Source: Roseicyclus sp965662675 (GTDB lineage Bacteria; Pseudomonadota; Alphaproteobacteria; Rhodobacterales; Rhodobacteraceae). From it: a stretch of DNA of 64,000 bases. Below the pieces are notes generated by a model. It saw only the letters and a program-made list of their open reading frames with translations. It was not told where the DNA came from and searched no databases. Shown here piece after piece: positions 1 to 7,842 of the stretch (the first letter of the stretch is position 1; each line of letters opens with the position of its first letter). The translations under genes and the position numbers were made by a program. Where the stretch lies: NCBI RefSeq assembly GCF_965662675.1, contig NZ_CBFIIK010000003.1, positions 1 to 64,000 of the forward strand. Direction: 5' to 3'.

Positions 1-94
1 GATCCACCTGCCCGGCATCTATGTGCACCGCCTGATCCAAGGGCAGCACGAAAAGCGGATCGAACAGCGCACCGTGCGGTCGCGCGCGGCCTGA
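1..94 (+). CDS. scoA: 3-oxoacid CoA-transferase subunit A, C-terminal end (partial)
   Basis: Only the last 30 codons are in the window, read from base 2 to the TGA at 92-94. The tail contains LPGIYVHRLIQGQHEKRIEQ followed by RTVR, which is the characteristic C-terminus of subunit A of succinyl-CoA/acetoacetate CoA-transferases (ScoA/AtoD/PcaI family). The enzyme moves CoA between an acyl-CoA and a 3-oxoacid. The matching B subunit lies downstream at 1945-2568, so the two belong to one enzyme even though two other genes separate them. The next gene starts 7 bases after this stop, so they are probably co-transcribed. The exact substrate cannot be told from this fragment. Confidence 0.78.
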   Translation, partial: IHLPGIYVHRLIQGQHEKRIEQRTVRSRAA

Positions 95-101
95 TCCCCG
101 C

Positions 102-1133
102 ATGGCGCGGTCGCCCTATTCCGGCTTGCCCCAACGCGCCTTTTGGCGTGGCGGGGTGGCGGGGGTGGGGCCTTTCGATCTGCCCGATCTTTACCGCCCG
201 CGCTTTGCGCTGACGCCCGAAACCCGTGTGTTTACCGCCGGATCATGCTTTGCCCAGCATGTGGGCGCCGCGATGAAGCGTGCGGGGCTACATGTCATCG
301 ACACCGAACCCGCGCTGCGCGGCATGCCGCCCGAAACCGCCAAGCGCTTTGGCTATGGCACCTATGCCGCGCGCTTCGGCAATATCTACACGGTGCGCCA
401 GTTCCGGCAGTTGCTCGAAGAGATGTTGGGCCTGTTTGTTCCCGCACTGCCCATCTGGGAAAGGGACGGCCGCTTTTGGGACGCGCTGCGCCCCGGGGTC
501 GAGTCCGAGGGGCTGGCCAGCCCCGAACACGTCACCGAAATGCGCGCCCACCACTTGGGCGCGCTGGCAAAAGCCGTGGCCGAGACCGATGTGATCGTCT
601 TCACGCTTGGCCTGACCGAAGCATGGGAGCATCGTGCAAGCGGCACGGTCTATCCTACGGCACCAGGTACCATCGCGGGTGAGTATGACCCCGACATCTT
701 CGCCTTCCGCAATCATGGCGTGGCCGAGATCCTCGAGGATTTCACCGCCATCGAAGAGATGCTGGCCGAGATCAATCCCGATCTGAAATGGCTTTTGACA
801 GTCTCGCCCGTGCCGCTGGCCGCCACCGCGACCGAAGATCATGTGCTGAGCGCCACGGCGCGGTCCAAGGCGGTGCTGCGGGTGGTCTGCGACATGCTGC
901 GCGATAGCTCGGAGCGGATCGACTATTTCCCCTCTTATGAGCTGGTCATGTCGCCCGCCCATCCCACAGGTGCCTTCGCACCCGATCTGCGCAGCGTGCG
1001 CCCGGAGGTGGTCGAGGGGATCATGGCGCTGTTTCTGGCCGCCCACGGGCTTGCCGCCACTGCGCCGACACACGAGGCGGCCGAAGATGAGGCGATCTGC
1101 GAAGACGTGCTGTTGGACGCCTTTCGCCCATGA
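102..1133 (+). CDS. GSCFA domain-containing protein
   Basis: This 343-residue protein carries the GSCFA motif (residues 47-51, in FTAGSCFAQHV) that names the family, plus the later blocks LGLTEAW and SPVPLAAT. GSCFA proteins are regarded as relatives of the SGNH/GDSL esterase fold, with the Ser/Cys of the motif as the probable nucleophile, but no general substrate is established. No signal peptide or membrane segment is visible, so a cytoplasmic location is likely. It follows scoA by 7 bases without a clear ribosome binding site, which suggests translational coupling, and it overlaps the next gene by 4 bases (ATGA). Its place between the two CoA-transferase subunit genes suggests work on an acyl group or acylated glycan; that is inference only. 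Confidence 0.85.
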   Translation: MARSPYSGLPQRAFWRGGVAGVGPFDLPDLYRPRFALTPETRVFTAGSCFAQHVGAAMKRAGLHVIDTEPALRGMPPETAKRFGYGTYAARFGNIYTVRQFRQLLEEMLGLFVPALPIWERDGRFWDALRPGVESEGLASPEHVTEMRAHHLGALAKAVAETDVIVFTLGLTEAWEHRASGTVYPTAPGTIAGEYDPDIFAFRNHGVAEILEDFTAIEEMLAEINPDLKWLLTVSPVPLAATATEDHVLSATARSKAVLRVVCDMLRDSSERIDYFPSYELVMSPAHPTGAFAPDLRSVRPEVVEGIMALFLAAHGLAATAPTHEAAEDEAICEDVLLDAFRP

Positions 1134-1939
1134 CGCGCCGCATCGCCATCGTCGGCACCTCCAACATCGGGGCGTTGAAATACGCCGCCCCCGCCATTGC
1201 CAACGAATTCCCGGATCTGGCGCTGACGTTCTGGGGCCTTCCTGGGGGCAAGTTCAGCGATTGCGCGGTGGACGCGGCGGGCATCTTGCGGCCCGCACCG
1301 GACGACCGCGAGGCGATCAAGCTGGCCCGGCGCATCAACGGGGCGGAGGGGATCGACCTGTCGGTTGTCGATGCCACTTTGGTGATTGCGGACACCATGG
1401 GCTTGCCGCAGATCCTGTTTGTCGCGGGTCATTACGATGTGGTCGCTTGGGCGGCCCGCCATGATCGCCCGCTTTTGTCCGAGGCTGCATTCCACGCCGC
1501 CTTGGCCGAAACGGTCACCGCCGCCGCCACAGATATCGCGCGACGCTTTGCCGGGGCGTCGCCCCTCTACCTCGCCCGTGCGCCCTACCCCACCACGGTC
1601 GTCACCCGGCGCGGGCCCTTGCGGCTTGAACCCTTCGCCTCGATCGCCACCCACCCCGAAGCCGTGCGAATCGAGCGGCTCTATACCGTAGCGCTGTCGC
1701 GGGCGCTTTCGGCGCATGCGGTCACCTTGGTCGCGCAACCGTCCGATACGATTGCCGCGCCCTTTCTGACCCGCCCGGAATTTGGACAGGCTGCAGGTGA
1801 TTTTCGCGCCGCAGATCGGGTTCTCGATGATCATCGGCACATGAATGCTGCGTTTGGCGCTTCGCTTTTCCGCGCCTTTGCGCTAGCCCTTGGCCCGACC
1901 ACGGTCGGGGCCGACCCCAGACCACCGATAGAGGAGTGA
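1130..1939 (+). CDS. SGNH/GDSL hydrolase-like protein of unknown function
   Basis: This 269-residue protein starts with a beta-strand and the motif IVGTSNIGALKYA. S11 sits where SGNH/GDSL hydrolases have the nucleophilic serine, and near the C-terminus is DDHRHMN (D234/H237), matching the DxxH dyad of block V. The fold assignment is inferred from these two motifs and their spacing; I do not recognise a named family. It overlaps the GSCFA gene by 4 bases (ATGA) and its stop at 1937-1939 lies directly before the subunit B start, so it is embedded in the CoA-transferase operon. No signal peptide is evident. A plausible role is de-esterification or transfer of an acyl group together with its GSCFA neighbour. 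Confidence 0.65.
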   Translation: MTRRIAIVGTSNIGALKYAAPAIANEFPDLALTFWGLPGGKFSDCAVDAAGILRPAPDDREAIKLARRINGAEGIDLSVVDATLVIADTMGLPQILFVAGHYDVVAWAARHDRPLLSEAAFHAALAETVTAAATDIARRFAGASPLYLARAPYPTTVVTRRGPLRLEPFASIATHPEAVRIERLYTVALSRALSAHAVTLVAQPSDTIAAPFLTRPEFGQAAGDFRAADRVLDDHRHMNAAFGASLFRAFALALGPTTVGADPRPPIEE

Positions 1940-1944
1940 GACCG

Positions 1945-2568
1945 ATGTGGGACCGCAACCAGATGGCCGCGCGCGCCGCAAAGGAACTGCGCGACGGGAT
2001 GTATGTGAACCTTGGCATCGGTATTCCGACGCTGGTGTCGAACTACATCCCCGAAGGCATCACCGTGACGCTGCAATCGGAAAACGGCATGCTCGGCATG
2101 GGCCCTTTCCCCTTCGAGGGTGAGGAAGACGCCGACCTGATCAACGCAGGTAAACAAACCATCACCGAATTGCCCCACACCGCCTATTTCGACAGCGCGA
2201 CCAGCTTTGGCATGATCCGGGGCGGCAAGATCGCCATGGCGATCCTCGGCGCGATGGAAGTGTCGGAAACCGGCGATCTGGCCAACTGGATGATCCCCGG
2301 CAAGCTGGTCAAGGGCATGGGCGGCGCGATGGATCTGGTGGCCGGTGTGGGCCGCGTGGTCGTCGTGATGGATCACGCCAACAAGCATGGCGAGAGCAAG
2401 GTACTGAAATCCTGCACCCTGCCGCTGACGGGCACGGGCGTGGTCGATCTGATCATCACCAATATGGGTGTTCTGGAGGTGGTTCCGGGCGGCCTCAAAA
2501 TCCTCGAACTGGCCGATGGCGTGAGCGAGGCCGAATTGCGGGCAGCCACCGATGCGACGCTTGTCTGA
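1945..2568 (+). CDS. scoB: 3-oxoacid CoA-transferase subunit B
   Basis: This 207-residue protein begins MWDRNQMAARAAKEL and shows NLGIGIPTLV and the SENGMLGMG block in which the glutamate (E46) is the CoA-accepting catalytic residue of family I CoA-transferases. Length and motifs fit the B subunit of succinyl-CoA:3-oxoacid or acetoacetate CoA-transferase, used in ketone body or polyhydroxybutyrate turnover. An in-frame GTG at 1936 would add three residues, but the GAGGAG at 1931-1936 is well spaced for the ATG at 1945, and MWDRN matches family N-termini. The two SGNH-like genes separate it from subunit A, which is unusual. The following thioesterase gene overlaps its 3' end by 17 bases. Confidence 0.9.
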   Translation: MWDRNQMAARAAKELRDGMYVNLGIGIPTLVSNYIPEGITVTLQSENGMLGMGPFPFEGEEDADLINAGKQTITELPHTAYFDSATSFGMIRGGKIAMAILGAMEVSETGDLANWMIPGKLVKGMGGAMDLVAGVGRVVVVMDHANKHGESKVLKSCTLPLTGTGVVDLIITNMGVLEVVPGGLKILELADGVSEAELRAATDATLV

Positions 2569-2980
2569 TCCTGTGTCCGGGCAAGCCGCATCCGCGCCGG
2601 GGCGCACACCCCAAGGCACGCTGACCCTTCAGACCGTGCCGATGCCCGCCGATACCAATTCAGGCGGCGATGTTTTTGGTGGCTGGGTCGTCAGCCAGAT
2701 GGACATCGCCGCAGGCACCACCGCGATGGACCGCGCGCAGGGGCGCTGCGCAACCGTCGCGATCGAGGCGCTCAGGTTTCACGCCCCTGTCCTCGTCGGT
2801 GATCTCTTTTCCGTCTATTCCCAGATCACCCGCACCGGGCGCACCTCGATCACCATGCATATCGAAGCTTGGGTCCGCCGCCAGCGCACCGGCGAGCGGA
2901 TGCTGGTGACGGAGGGCGATTTCACCTTCGTCGCCATCTCGGCCTCGGGCGTGACCCGCGCGCTGCCGCCAGACGCCTAG
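2552..2980 (+). CDS. acyl-CoA thioesterase (hotdog fold, YciA-like)
   Basis: The 142-residue protein contains the hotdog thioesterase signature NSGGDVFGGWVVSQMD (residues 36-51, with the conserved N and D) and a later RFHAPVLVGD strand. This matches YciA/ACOT-type acyl-CoA thioesterases, which hydrolyse acyl-CoA to free acid and CoA in the cytoplasm. The start lies inside scoB (17-bp overlap), consistent with an operon in which CoA transfer and CoA-ester hydrolysis act on the same pool. The first 20 residues are variable and a later start cannot be excluded. Its TAG stop shares the palindrome CTAG with the stop of the convergent transglycosylase gene. Confidence 0.88.
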   Translation: MRRLSDPVSGQAASAPGRTPQGTLTLQTVPMPADTNSGGDVFGGWVVSQMDIAAGTTAMDRAQGRCATVAIEALRFHAPVLVGDLFSVYSQITRTGRTSITMHIEAWVRRQRTGERMLVTEGDFTFVAISASGVTRALPPDA

Positions 2981-3837
2981 TTGATCGCAATCGGGGTGAA
3001 GACGCAGCCATCCGAAATCAGATCGGGCGGCGTGCGGCACAGGCCGCGCGCCATCATCCACGCGGCCAAGACCTTGGGCACATAATCGCGCGTCTCGCTG
3101 AAATTCGGCACCCCACCGGCGGTGCGCACAGCCCCCTCGCCCGCATTGTATCCGGCCAAAGCCAAGAGCGGATCGCCGTCAAACTCCTTGAGCAGCCAGT
3201 TCAGATAGGCAGCCCCGCCCGCGATATTCTGGGCCGGATCGAAGGGGTCCGCCACGCCGAAACGTTCGGCCGTGGCCGGGATCAGCTGCATCAAGCCTTG
3301 CGCACCGGCATGGCTTTGCGCATCGGCACGGCCCGCGGATTCGACCGCCATCACCGCAAGGATCAACGCGGGTGAGACCTCGGTCGCGATACTGGCGCCC
3401 AATATTTCGGTGCCGTGTTCAGCCACGATCTGCTGCAAGGTATTCAGCCGTGGCACCGAGATGTCAGCCGCCGCGCTTGCCGAAGACAACAGGTCTTGCG
3501 CGGCCCAAAAGCGTCCGGGATCGGGCGGAAAACTGGGTGAGATCGCATCCCAAAACCAAGCGGTGCCGCCAGTATCACGACGTTCCGCACCGATATCCGG
3601 CGTTGGCGTCACCCGTGTGGCGATGGGGTCGAGAGCGGGTGGGCTGCTGTTGCGCAGATGCTCCTCGGGGGTGATCTGGATCGTGATCCGCGGCCCGGCA
3701 TGACCCGCCGCCGGGGGCGCCATGAACCTGACACCGGGGTTCAGGGGGCCCAACGGTGTATCTTGCGCCCAAAGTGGCGCGCACATGCCCAAACACAGAT
3801 AAACCGCGCAGCCGCGGGCAAACCATCTACCACTCAT
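2977..3837 (-). CDS. lytic transglycosylase domain-containing protein
   Basis: This 286-residue exported protein has an N-terminal signal peptide ending near LWAQ (residue 25), a variable linker, and a C-terminal SLT/goose-lysozyme-like domain. The domain has the catalytic glutamate in AVMAVESAGR (E166), the GAQGLMQLIP block and AGYNAGEGAV. Such enzymes cleave the glycan strands of peptidoglycan in the periplasm. The gene is convergent with the thioesterase operon and divergent from the tad pilus locus. Transglycosylases often open the wall for envelope machines, so a role in Tad pilus assembly is possible but not shown. The domain boundary and the linker of about 100 residues are typical of Rhodobacterales homologues. 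Confidence 0.9.
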   Translation of the reverse strand: MSGRWFARGCAVYLCLGMCAPLWAQDTPLGPLNPGVRFMAPPAAGHAGPRITIQITPEEHLRNSSPPALDPIATRVTPTPDIGAERRDTGGTAWFWDAISPSFPPDPGRFWAAQDLLSSASAAADISVPRLNTLQQIVAEHGTEILGASIATEVSPALILAVMAVESAGRADAQSHAGAQGLMQLIPATAERFGVADPFDPAQNIAGGAAYLNWLLKEFDGDPLLALAGYNAGEGAVRTAGGVPNFSETRDYVPKVLAAWMMARGLCRTPPDLISDGCVFTPIAIN

Positions 3838-3956
3838 GTCACTGCCTGCTCGTTACGATACGCGGGGCGATTGTTTTTACAGAAAAACCTTCTTCTTGCG
3901 GCGCAATGTAGCACGAAAATCAATCATGATCTGCCCCCAAACTTCCCCACACAATT

Positions 3957-3971
3957 CGAGAAAATTTCTCG
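3957..3971. promoter_or_regulatory. 15-bp perfect palindrome upstream of flp
   Basis: The sequence CGAGAAAATTTCTCG is a perfect inverted repeat of 7-bp arms around one A. It lies in the 236-bp divergent region between the transglycosylase gene and the pilin gene, about 100 bases upstream of the pilin ATG. Its AT-rich centre stands out from the GC-rich surroundings. It could be an operator for a dimeric regulator. No recognised binding consensus is claimed, and no clear -35/-10 pair was found in this region. Confidence 0.4.
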
Positions 3972-4073
3972 GTTGGGTCCAATTCCGGCCATGTTCAGCG
4001 GTCAAAAACGCTGCATCCGAGCCGGACAACCCCGGCGAGGCAAACGCAGAAAGCAAACCTGGAGAGCTGAACC

Positions 4074-4310
4074 ATGACCGCACTGATCAAGAATTTCGCC
4101 AAGTCCGAATCCGGCGCCGTGACCGTTGACTGGGTCGTTCTGACCGCAGCACTGGTGGGCCTCGGCCTCGCCGTGATGGCCGTTGTGTCCTCGGGCGTCG
4201 AGAACCTCGGCACCGATATCCGCAACTCGCTGGCCAACACCAACCCCTCGACCAACCCCTTCGGCACCAACGACGACGTGACGGCCTCGAACGACATCGC
4301 GCTGCAGTAA
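4074..4310 (+). CDS. flp: Flp family type IVb pilin
   Basis: This is a 78-residue prepilin. A short basic leader (residues 1-14, ending in SESG) is followed by AVTVDWVV and one hydrophobic helix to about residue 40, the layout of Flp/Tad pilins cleaved after glycine by the prepilin peptidase (CpaA, encoded downstream). The usual Flp motif has glutamate and tyrosine at +5 and +6 of the mature chain; here these positions are D19 and W20. The hydrophilic tail is rich in N, T and P. It is the first gene of the tad locus, has a good ribosome binding site (GGAGAG), and is followed by a strong terminator, so pilin can be made in excess over the assembly genes. Confidence 0.87.
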   Translation: MTALIKNFAKSESGAVTVDWVVLTAALVGLGLAVMAVVSSGVENLGTDIRNSLANTNPSTNPFGTNDDVTASNDIALQ

Positions 4311-4340
4311 CCCGCGCAAACGCCCCTTCCCCGGGCCGAC

Positions 4341-4380
4341 AAAGGGCCGCATCCCAAACAGGATGCGGCCCTTTCGCTTT
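4341..4380 (+). terminator. Rho-independent terminator after flp
   Basis: A perfect 14-bp stem (4341-4354 with 4361-4374) encloses a 6-base loop (CAAACA), and the stem ends in CTTTCGCTTT. It lies 31 bases after the pilin stop and about 150 bases before cpaB. It would separate abundant pilin mRNA from the lower-level assembly genes. Confidence 0.85.
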
Positions 4381-4532
4381 GACGGCCGGTGAAAACAGGC
4401 CGATCCGGCAAGTGATTTCCCCTATTGCACCATCATGCCGCCGCAATTGCCCGCCATTGCAGGAAACAATGATGTGTCCGACCCGACGAGCAGTTCTGAA
4501 AAGGGCGGACCCCAAGAGAAAGGAAAAGACCG

Positions 4533-5363
4533 ATGAGACTGGTTTTCGGCCTCGTTCTGTTTCTGGGCATCGGCCTTGCGGGCTTTGCCGTCAAAGTGGC
4601 GATGGATCGCTTCACCCAATACCAGGTCGCGCTGGAACAACAGCGCGCGGCCATCGTGCCGACGACCGAGGTTTACGTCGCCGCCCGCCAGCTGCGCTAT
4701 GGTGAGCGGCTGTCGCCCGAAGATGTGCAAGCGATCCGCTGGCCCGCCGATTTCGTGCCATTCGGCGCCTTCACCCGGATGGAGGATCTGTTCCCCGCCG
4801 ATCAAGAGGGGTTGCGCACCGTGTTGCGCGTGATCGAACAGCATGAACCGCTTCTGTCGACCAAGGTCACAGGCCCCGGCGATGACGCCGGCGTCGCCTC
4901 GCGGCTTCAGGATGGCACCCGCGCCTTCACACTGCAGATCGACGTCGTGGCGGGTGTGTCTGGTTTCTTGCGCCCCGGTGACCGTGTCGATGTCTATTGG
5001 ACCGGCACTGGGCGTAATGGCGACGGCTTGACGCGTCTGATCCGCTCGGGTCTGCAGATCATGGCGCTTGACCAGACCGCCGATAGCGACCGCAGCAACC
5101 CCATCATCGCCCGTACCATCACCTTTGCCGCCCTGCCGCAGGATATCGCGGCGCTGACACAGGCACAGGCATCGGGCCGTTTGACGCTGGCGCTTGTCGG
5201 GATCGACGACCACACCGAGATCGAAACCGTCGAAGTCTCGCGCGACTCGCTTCTGGGTGTGCGCGAAGAGGTTGCCGAAGCCCCTGAAGCGCCCCGTGTT
5301 TGCACCGTGCGCCAACGTAATGCCGGCCAATTGGTCGTGGTTCCGGTGCCTTGCACGAACTGA
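4533..5363 (+). CDS. cpaB: Flp pilus assembly protein CpaB (RcpC)
   Basis: The 276-residue protein has one N-terminal membrane helix (residues 4-22), then an SAF-type domain beginning TEVYVAARQLRYGERLSPED, followed by the CpaB/RcpC domain with RPGDRVDVYW. Two cysteines near the C-terminus (in RVCTVR and VPVPCTN) may form a disulfide in the periplasm. CpaB/RcpC is an inner-membrane-anchored periplasmic part of the Tad secretion machine and works with the secretin CpaC. A purine-rich ribosome binding site (AGAAAGGAAAAG) precedes the ATG. A terminator separates it from the pilin gene, so it probably has its own promoter or is reached by readthrough. Confidence 0.9.
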   Translation: MRLVFGLVLFLGIGLAGFAVKVAMDRFTQYQVALEQQRAAIVPTTEVYVAARQLRYGERLSPEDVQAIRWPADFVPFGAFTRMEDLFPADQEGLRTVLRVIEQHEPLLSTKVTGPGDDAGVASRLQDGTRAFTLQIDVVAGVSGFLRPGDRVDVYWTGTGRNGDGLTRLIRSGLQIMALDQTADSDRSNPIIARTITFAALPQDIAALTQAQASGRLTLALVGIDDHTEIETVEVSRDSLLGVREEVAEAPEAPRVCTVRQRNAGQLVVVPVPCTN

Positions 5364-5381
5364 ACGACCCCCGCACATCGC

Positions 5382-5413
5382 ACGGCCCAGTAGCTTTCGC
5401 GCCGCTGGGCCGT
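5382..5413. terminator. stem-loop between cpaB and cpaC (possible attenuator)
   Basis: A 9-bp perfect inverted repeat (ACGGCCCAG at 5382-5390 with CTGGGCCGT at 5405-5413) encloses a 14-base loop, 19 bases after the cpaB stop. The bases after the stem (TGTGCATTA) are not a T-run, so termination would be weak. It may stabilise the cpaB mRNA end or partly terminate. Confidence 0.45.
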
Positions 5414-5566
5414 TGTGCATTATCAAGCCCTGCGTTGTCGAAATAGCACATGAAGCACGCGCAGCATGCTTCTGATTCTTGCGGTGAATTCTTTTTTCGT
5501 TCATATTGCTCGAAAGATAAGCGCAAAAAGACGCTAGAGAGCAGTGATCAGAGAGGCAGGATCGCG

Positions 5567-6952
5567 ATGAACATGCTGGGTTTCCTGCGCGCAGGCCTTG
5601 TCGGCTGCGCCCTTGCGGCAATGCCCGCAACGCTAGCATTTGCACAAAATGCACAGCTTCGCGTTGTCGAGGGCCAGACATCGGCCACCCTCTCCGTGCC
5701 GATGAACCGCGCTGTCGTGGTCGAAAGCGATCTGCTTTTCGCCGAGATCAGCGTGGCCAACCCGGCGATCGCCGATATCGCCACCCTCTCTGAACGCAGC
5801 ATCTATATCCTGGGCCGCGCACCAGGCCGCACGACGATGACGCTTTTGGGCCCTGATGGCGCATTGATCGCCAATGTCGAGGTGCAGGTCATCCCCGATG
5901 TGGCCGAGTTGCGCGAACGCCTGCGCGAGATCTTGCGCGGCGAGCATATCGAGGTGCGCCCCGCCAATGACGGGATCGTCTTGTCGGGCACGGTCAGCTC
6001 TGGCCGGGCCGTCGACCGCGCCATGGAATTGGCCGAGCGCTACGCGCCGGGCCGGGTGTCGAACCTGATGCTTGTCGGCGGCAGCCAACAGGTGATGCTG
6101 CAAGTGCGCTTTGCCGAGATGAACCGCACCGTCCGCCAAGAGCTGGGCATCAGCATGACCGGCGCCAATATCAGCGCTGGCGGCGACATCACGGGTGTGA
6201 ATTCGGGCAATTTCGTCGACTTCCCGGTGCAGGCGAACCCGCCGGGCGGGTTGTTGGCGCTTGGCCTGAACGGCACGAATTTCGAATTCAACATCTTGCT
6301 CGAAGCGCTCGAGACCGAGGGTCTGGTGCGCACCTTGGCCGAGCCGAACCTGTCCGCGCTTTCGGGTCAGACCGCCTCGTTCTTGGCGGGTGGCGAATTC
6401 CCGGTGCCCAGCCGCAATGACGAGGGCCAAGTGACGGTGATCTTCCAACCCTTCGGGATCGAACTGGAATTCACTCCCACCGTTGTCGATGGCGATGTCA
6501 TCAACCTGCAGCTGTCGGCCACGGTCAGCGCCATCGACGCCGCGATCGAAGGCAACAATACCGGCATTCCCGGCCTGCGCACGCGCGAGGCGGCGACCAC
6601 GGTCGAGATGCGCGACGGCGAAAGCTTCGCCATCGCGGGGCTTTTGCAAGATGATTTCCGCGACTCGATCGGGCAGGTGCCATGGCTGGGCGATATCCCG
6701 GTTTTGGGCGCGCTCTTCCGCTCGACCAGCTATCAGCGCGAACAATCCGAGCTTGTGATCATCGTGACCTCGCATCTGGTACAACCCGTGCGTGGCGAGG
6801 CGCTTGCCCTGCCGACAGACCGCGTCACCATTCCCACCGATCGCGAGTTGTTCTTGCAAGGCCGGTTGACGGGCGCACCCCGCGCAGGCACCGCCGCCGC
6901 CGATGTCGCCCGGCAGGATTTTTCCGGCTCCTACGGTTATGTGATGGATTGA
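5567..6952 (+). CDS. cpaC: Flp pilus outer-membrane secretin CpaC (RcpA)
   Basis: This 461-residue protein forms the outer-membrane channel of the Tad pilus. A signal peptide ends near residue 25 (LAFAQ). An N-terminal pilus/secretin domain with a BON-like segment (VRPANDGIVLSGTVSSG) comes next, and the C-terminal secretin domain includes LVRTLAEPNLSALSGQ and the late block VPWLGDIPVLGALFRS. The open frame extends upstream to 5450, but the ATG at 5567 has GAGAGG ten bases ahead and directly encodes the signal peptide, so it is chosen. The OmpA-type lipoprotein gene follows after 4 bases. A stem-loop and about 200 bases without a gene separate it from cpaB. Confidence 0.93.
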   Translation: MNMLGFLRAGLVGCALAAMPATLAFAQNAQLRVVEGQTSATLSVPMNRAVVVESDLLFAEISVANPAIADIATLSERSIYILGRAPGRTTMTLLGPDGALIANVEVQVIPDVAELRERLREILRGEHIEVRPANDGIVLSGTVSSGRAVDRAMELAERYAPGRVSNLMLVGGSQQVMLQVRFAEMNRTVRQELGISMTGANISAGGDITGVNSGNFVDFPVQANPPGGLLALGLNGTNFEFNILLEALETEGLVRTLAEPNLSALSGQTASFLAGGEFPVPSRNDEGQVTVIFQPFGIELEFTPTVVDGDVINLQLSATVSAIDAAIEGNNTGIPGLRTREAATTVEMRDGESFAIAGLLQDDFRDSIGQVPWLGDIPVLGALFRSTSYQREQSELVIIVTSHLVQPVRGEALALPTDRVTIPTDRELFLQGRLTGAPRAGTAAADVARQDFSGSYGYVMD

Positions 6953-6956
6953 GGCA

Positions 6957-7619
6957 ATGATGATGCTGACACGCTCTTTTGTCCCGACCCAATCACACCG
7001 CATCCGTTGGGTGATGCTTGCGTTCATCACCGTTGCGGTGGCCGGCTGCGACGATGCCGAACTGGGCACGCAGATCGACGAAGGCGGCTTCGGCAACCCG
7101 ACGATGAACAATATCCTCTATCACACCGGCGAACGCGACTATGTCACCGTCTTGGCGGACCGCTTCGCAGCCGAGGTTCCCACCACCATCACCTTTGCCT
7201 TCAACTCGGCCACGCTGGAACCCGAGGCGCGGGCGATTCTGCGCCAACAAGCTGATTTTATCAGGAATTTCCCCGAAGCGCGTTTCTCGGTTTATGGCCA
7301 CACCGATCTGGTCGGATCGCAAAGCTACAACCAACAGCTAGGCTTGCGCCGCGCGCGCGCCGTGGTGGATTTCCTTGTGTCGCAAGGGGTGCATCGTAGC
7401 CGCCTCGAGGCGCTTGTCTCGCTGGGTGAAACGCAGCCGCTGTTCGCGACGCAAGCCGAAGAGCGCCGCAATCGCCGCACCGTGACCGAGGTGTCAGGTT
7501 TCGTACGCTCCAGCCCGCTCGTCACCGATGGCCGCTACGCCCAGATTGTCTATCGCGGCTATGCCGCGGGCGCAGGTGGCAGCGGCGGCGAGGGCGAAGG
7601 ATCGGCGGGCGGTGAGTGA
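6957..7619 (+). CDS. OmpA family lipoprotein of the tad locus (CpaD position)
   Basis: This 220-residue protein has a lipoprotein signal (VAVAGC, Cys31) and an OmpA C-like domain (about residues 75-165: TFAFNSATLEPEARAIL, YGHTDLVGS, LGLRRARAV, NRRTV) that normally binds peptidoglycan. The tail is glycine-rich. It occupies the place of the lipoprotein CpaD/RcpB, which stabilises the secretin in Caulobacter and Aggregatibacter, and may anchor the CpaC ring to the wall instead; that role is inference. The first three codons include two further ATGs, so the start is uncertain by a few residues. It starts 4 bases after cpaC stops. A gap of 223 bases follows in which I see no gene. Confidence 0.85.
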   Translation: MMMLTRSFVPTQSHRIRWVMLAFITVAVAGCDDAELGTQIDEGGFGNPTMNNILYHTGERDYVTVLADRFAAEVPTTITFAFNSATLEPEARAILRQQADFIRNFPEARFSVYGHTDLVGSQSYNQQLGLRRARAVVDFLVSQGVHRSRLEALVSLGETQPLFATQAEERRNRRTVTEVSGFVRSSPLVTDGRYAQIVYRGYAAGAGGSGGEGEGSAGGE

Positions 7620-7842
7620 TCGCCTGCCTGCGGGCGTTCAATACATCCGCAGGACCTCTATGTTCGAGAATTGCAAACGAAATCCCCTGTTTTCGTCGTA
7701 TTGTTGCCCCTTTTGCCAAGCACCTTCCTTGCATGAGGCTGTGATCCGCCCGCATCGCCGCGCGGATCTCGACCAGAACGGCGGTTGTTGCGCCGGAGCA
7801 AGATGATGATCCGGGAAACCCGGGCAGTGAAGGACTTGAGGA

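Noticed and set aside
5633..7111. A 492-codon minus-strand frame opposite cpaC and the OmpA lipoprotein gene
   Set aside because: It crosses two real genes in the tad operon and has no conserved segment.
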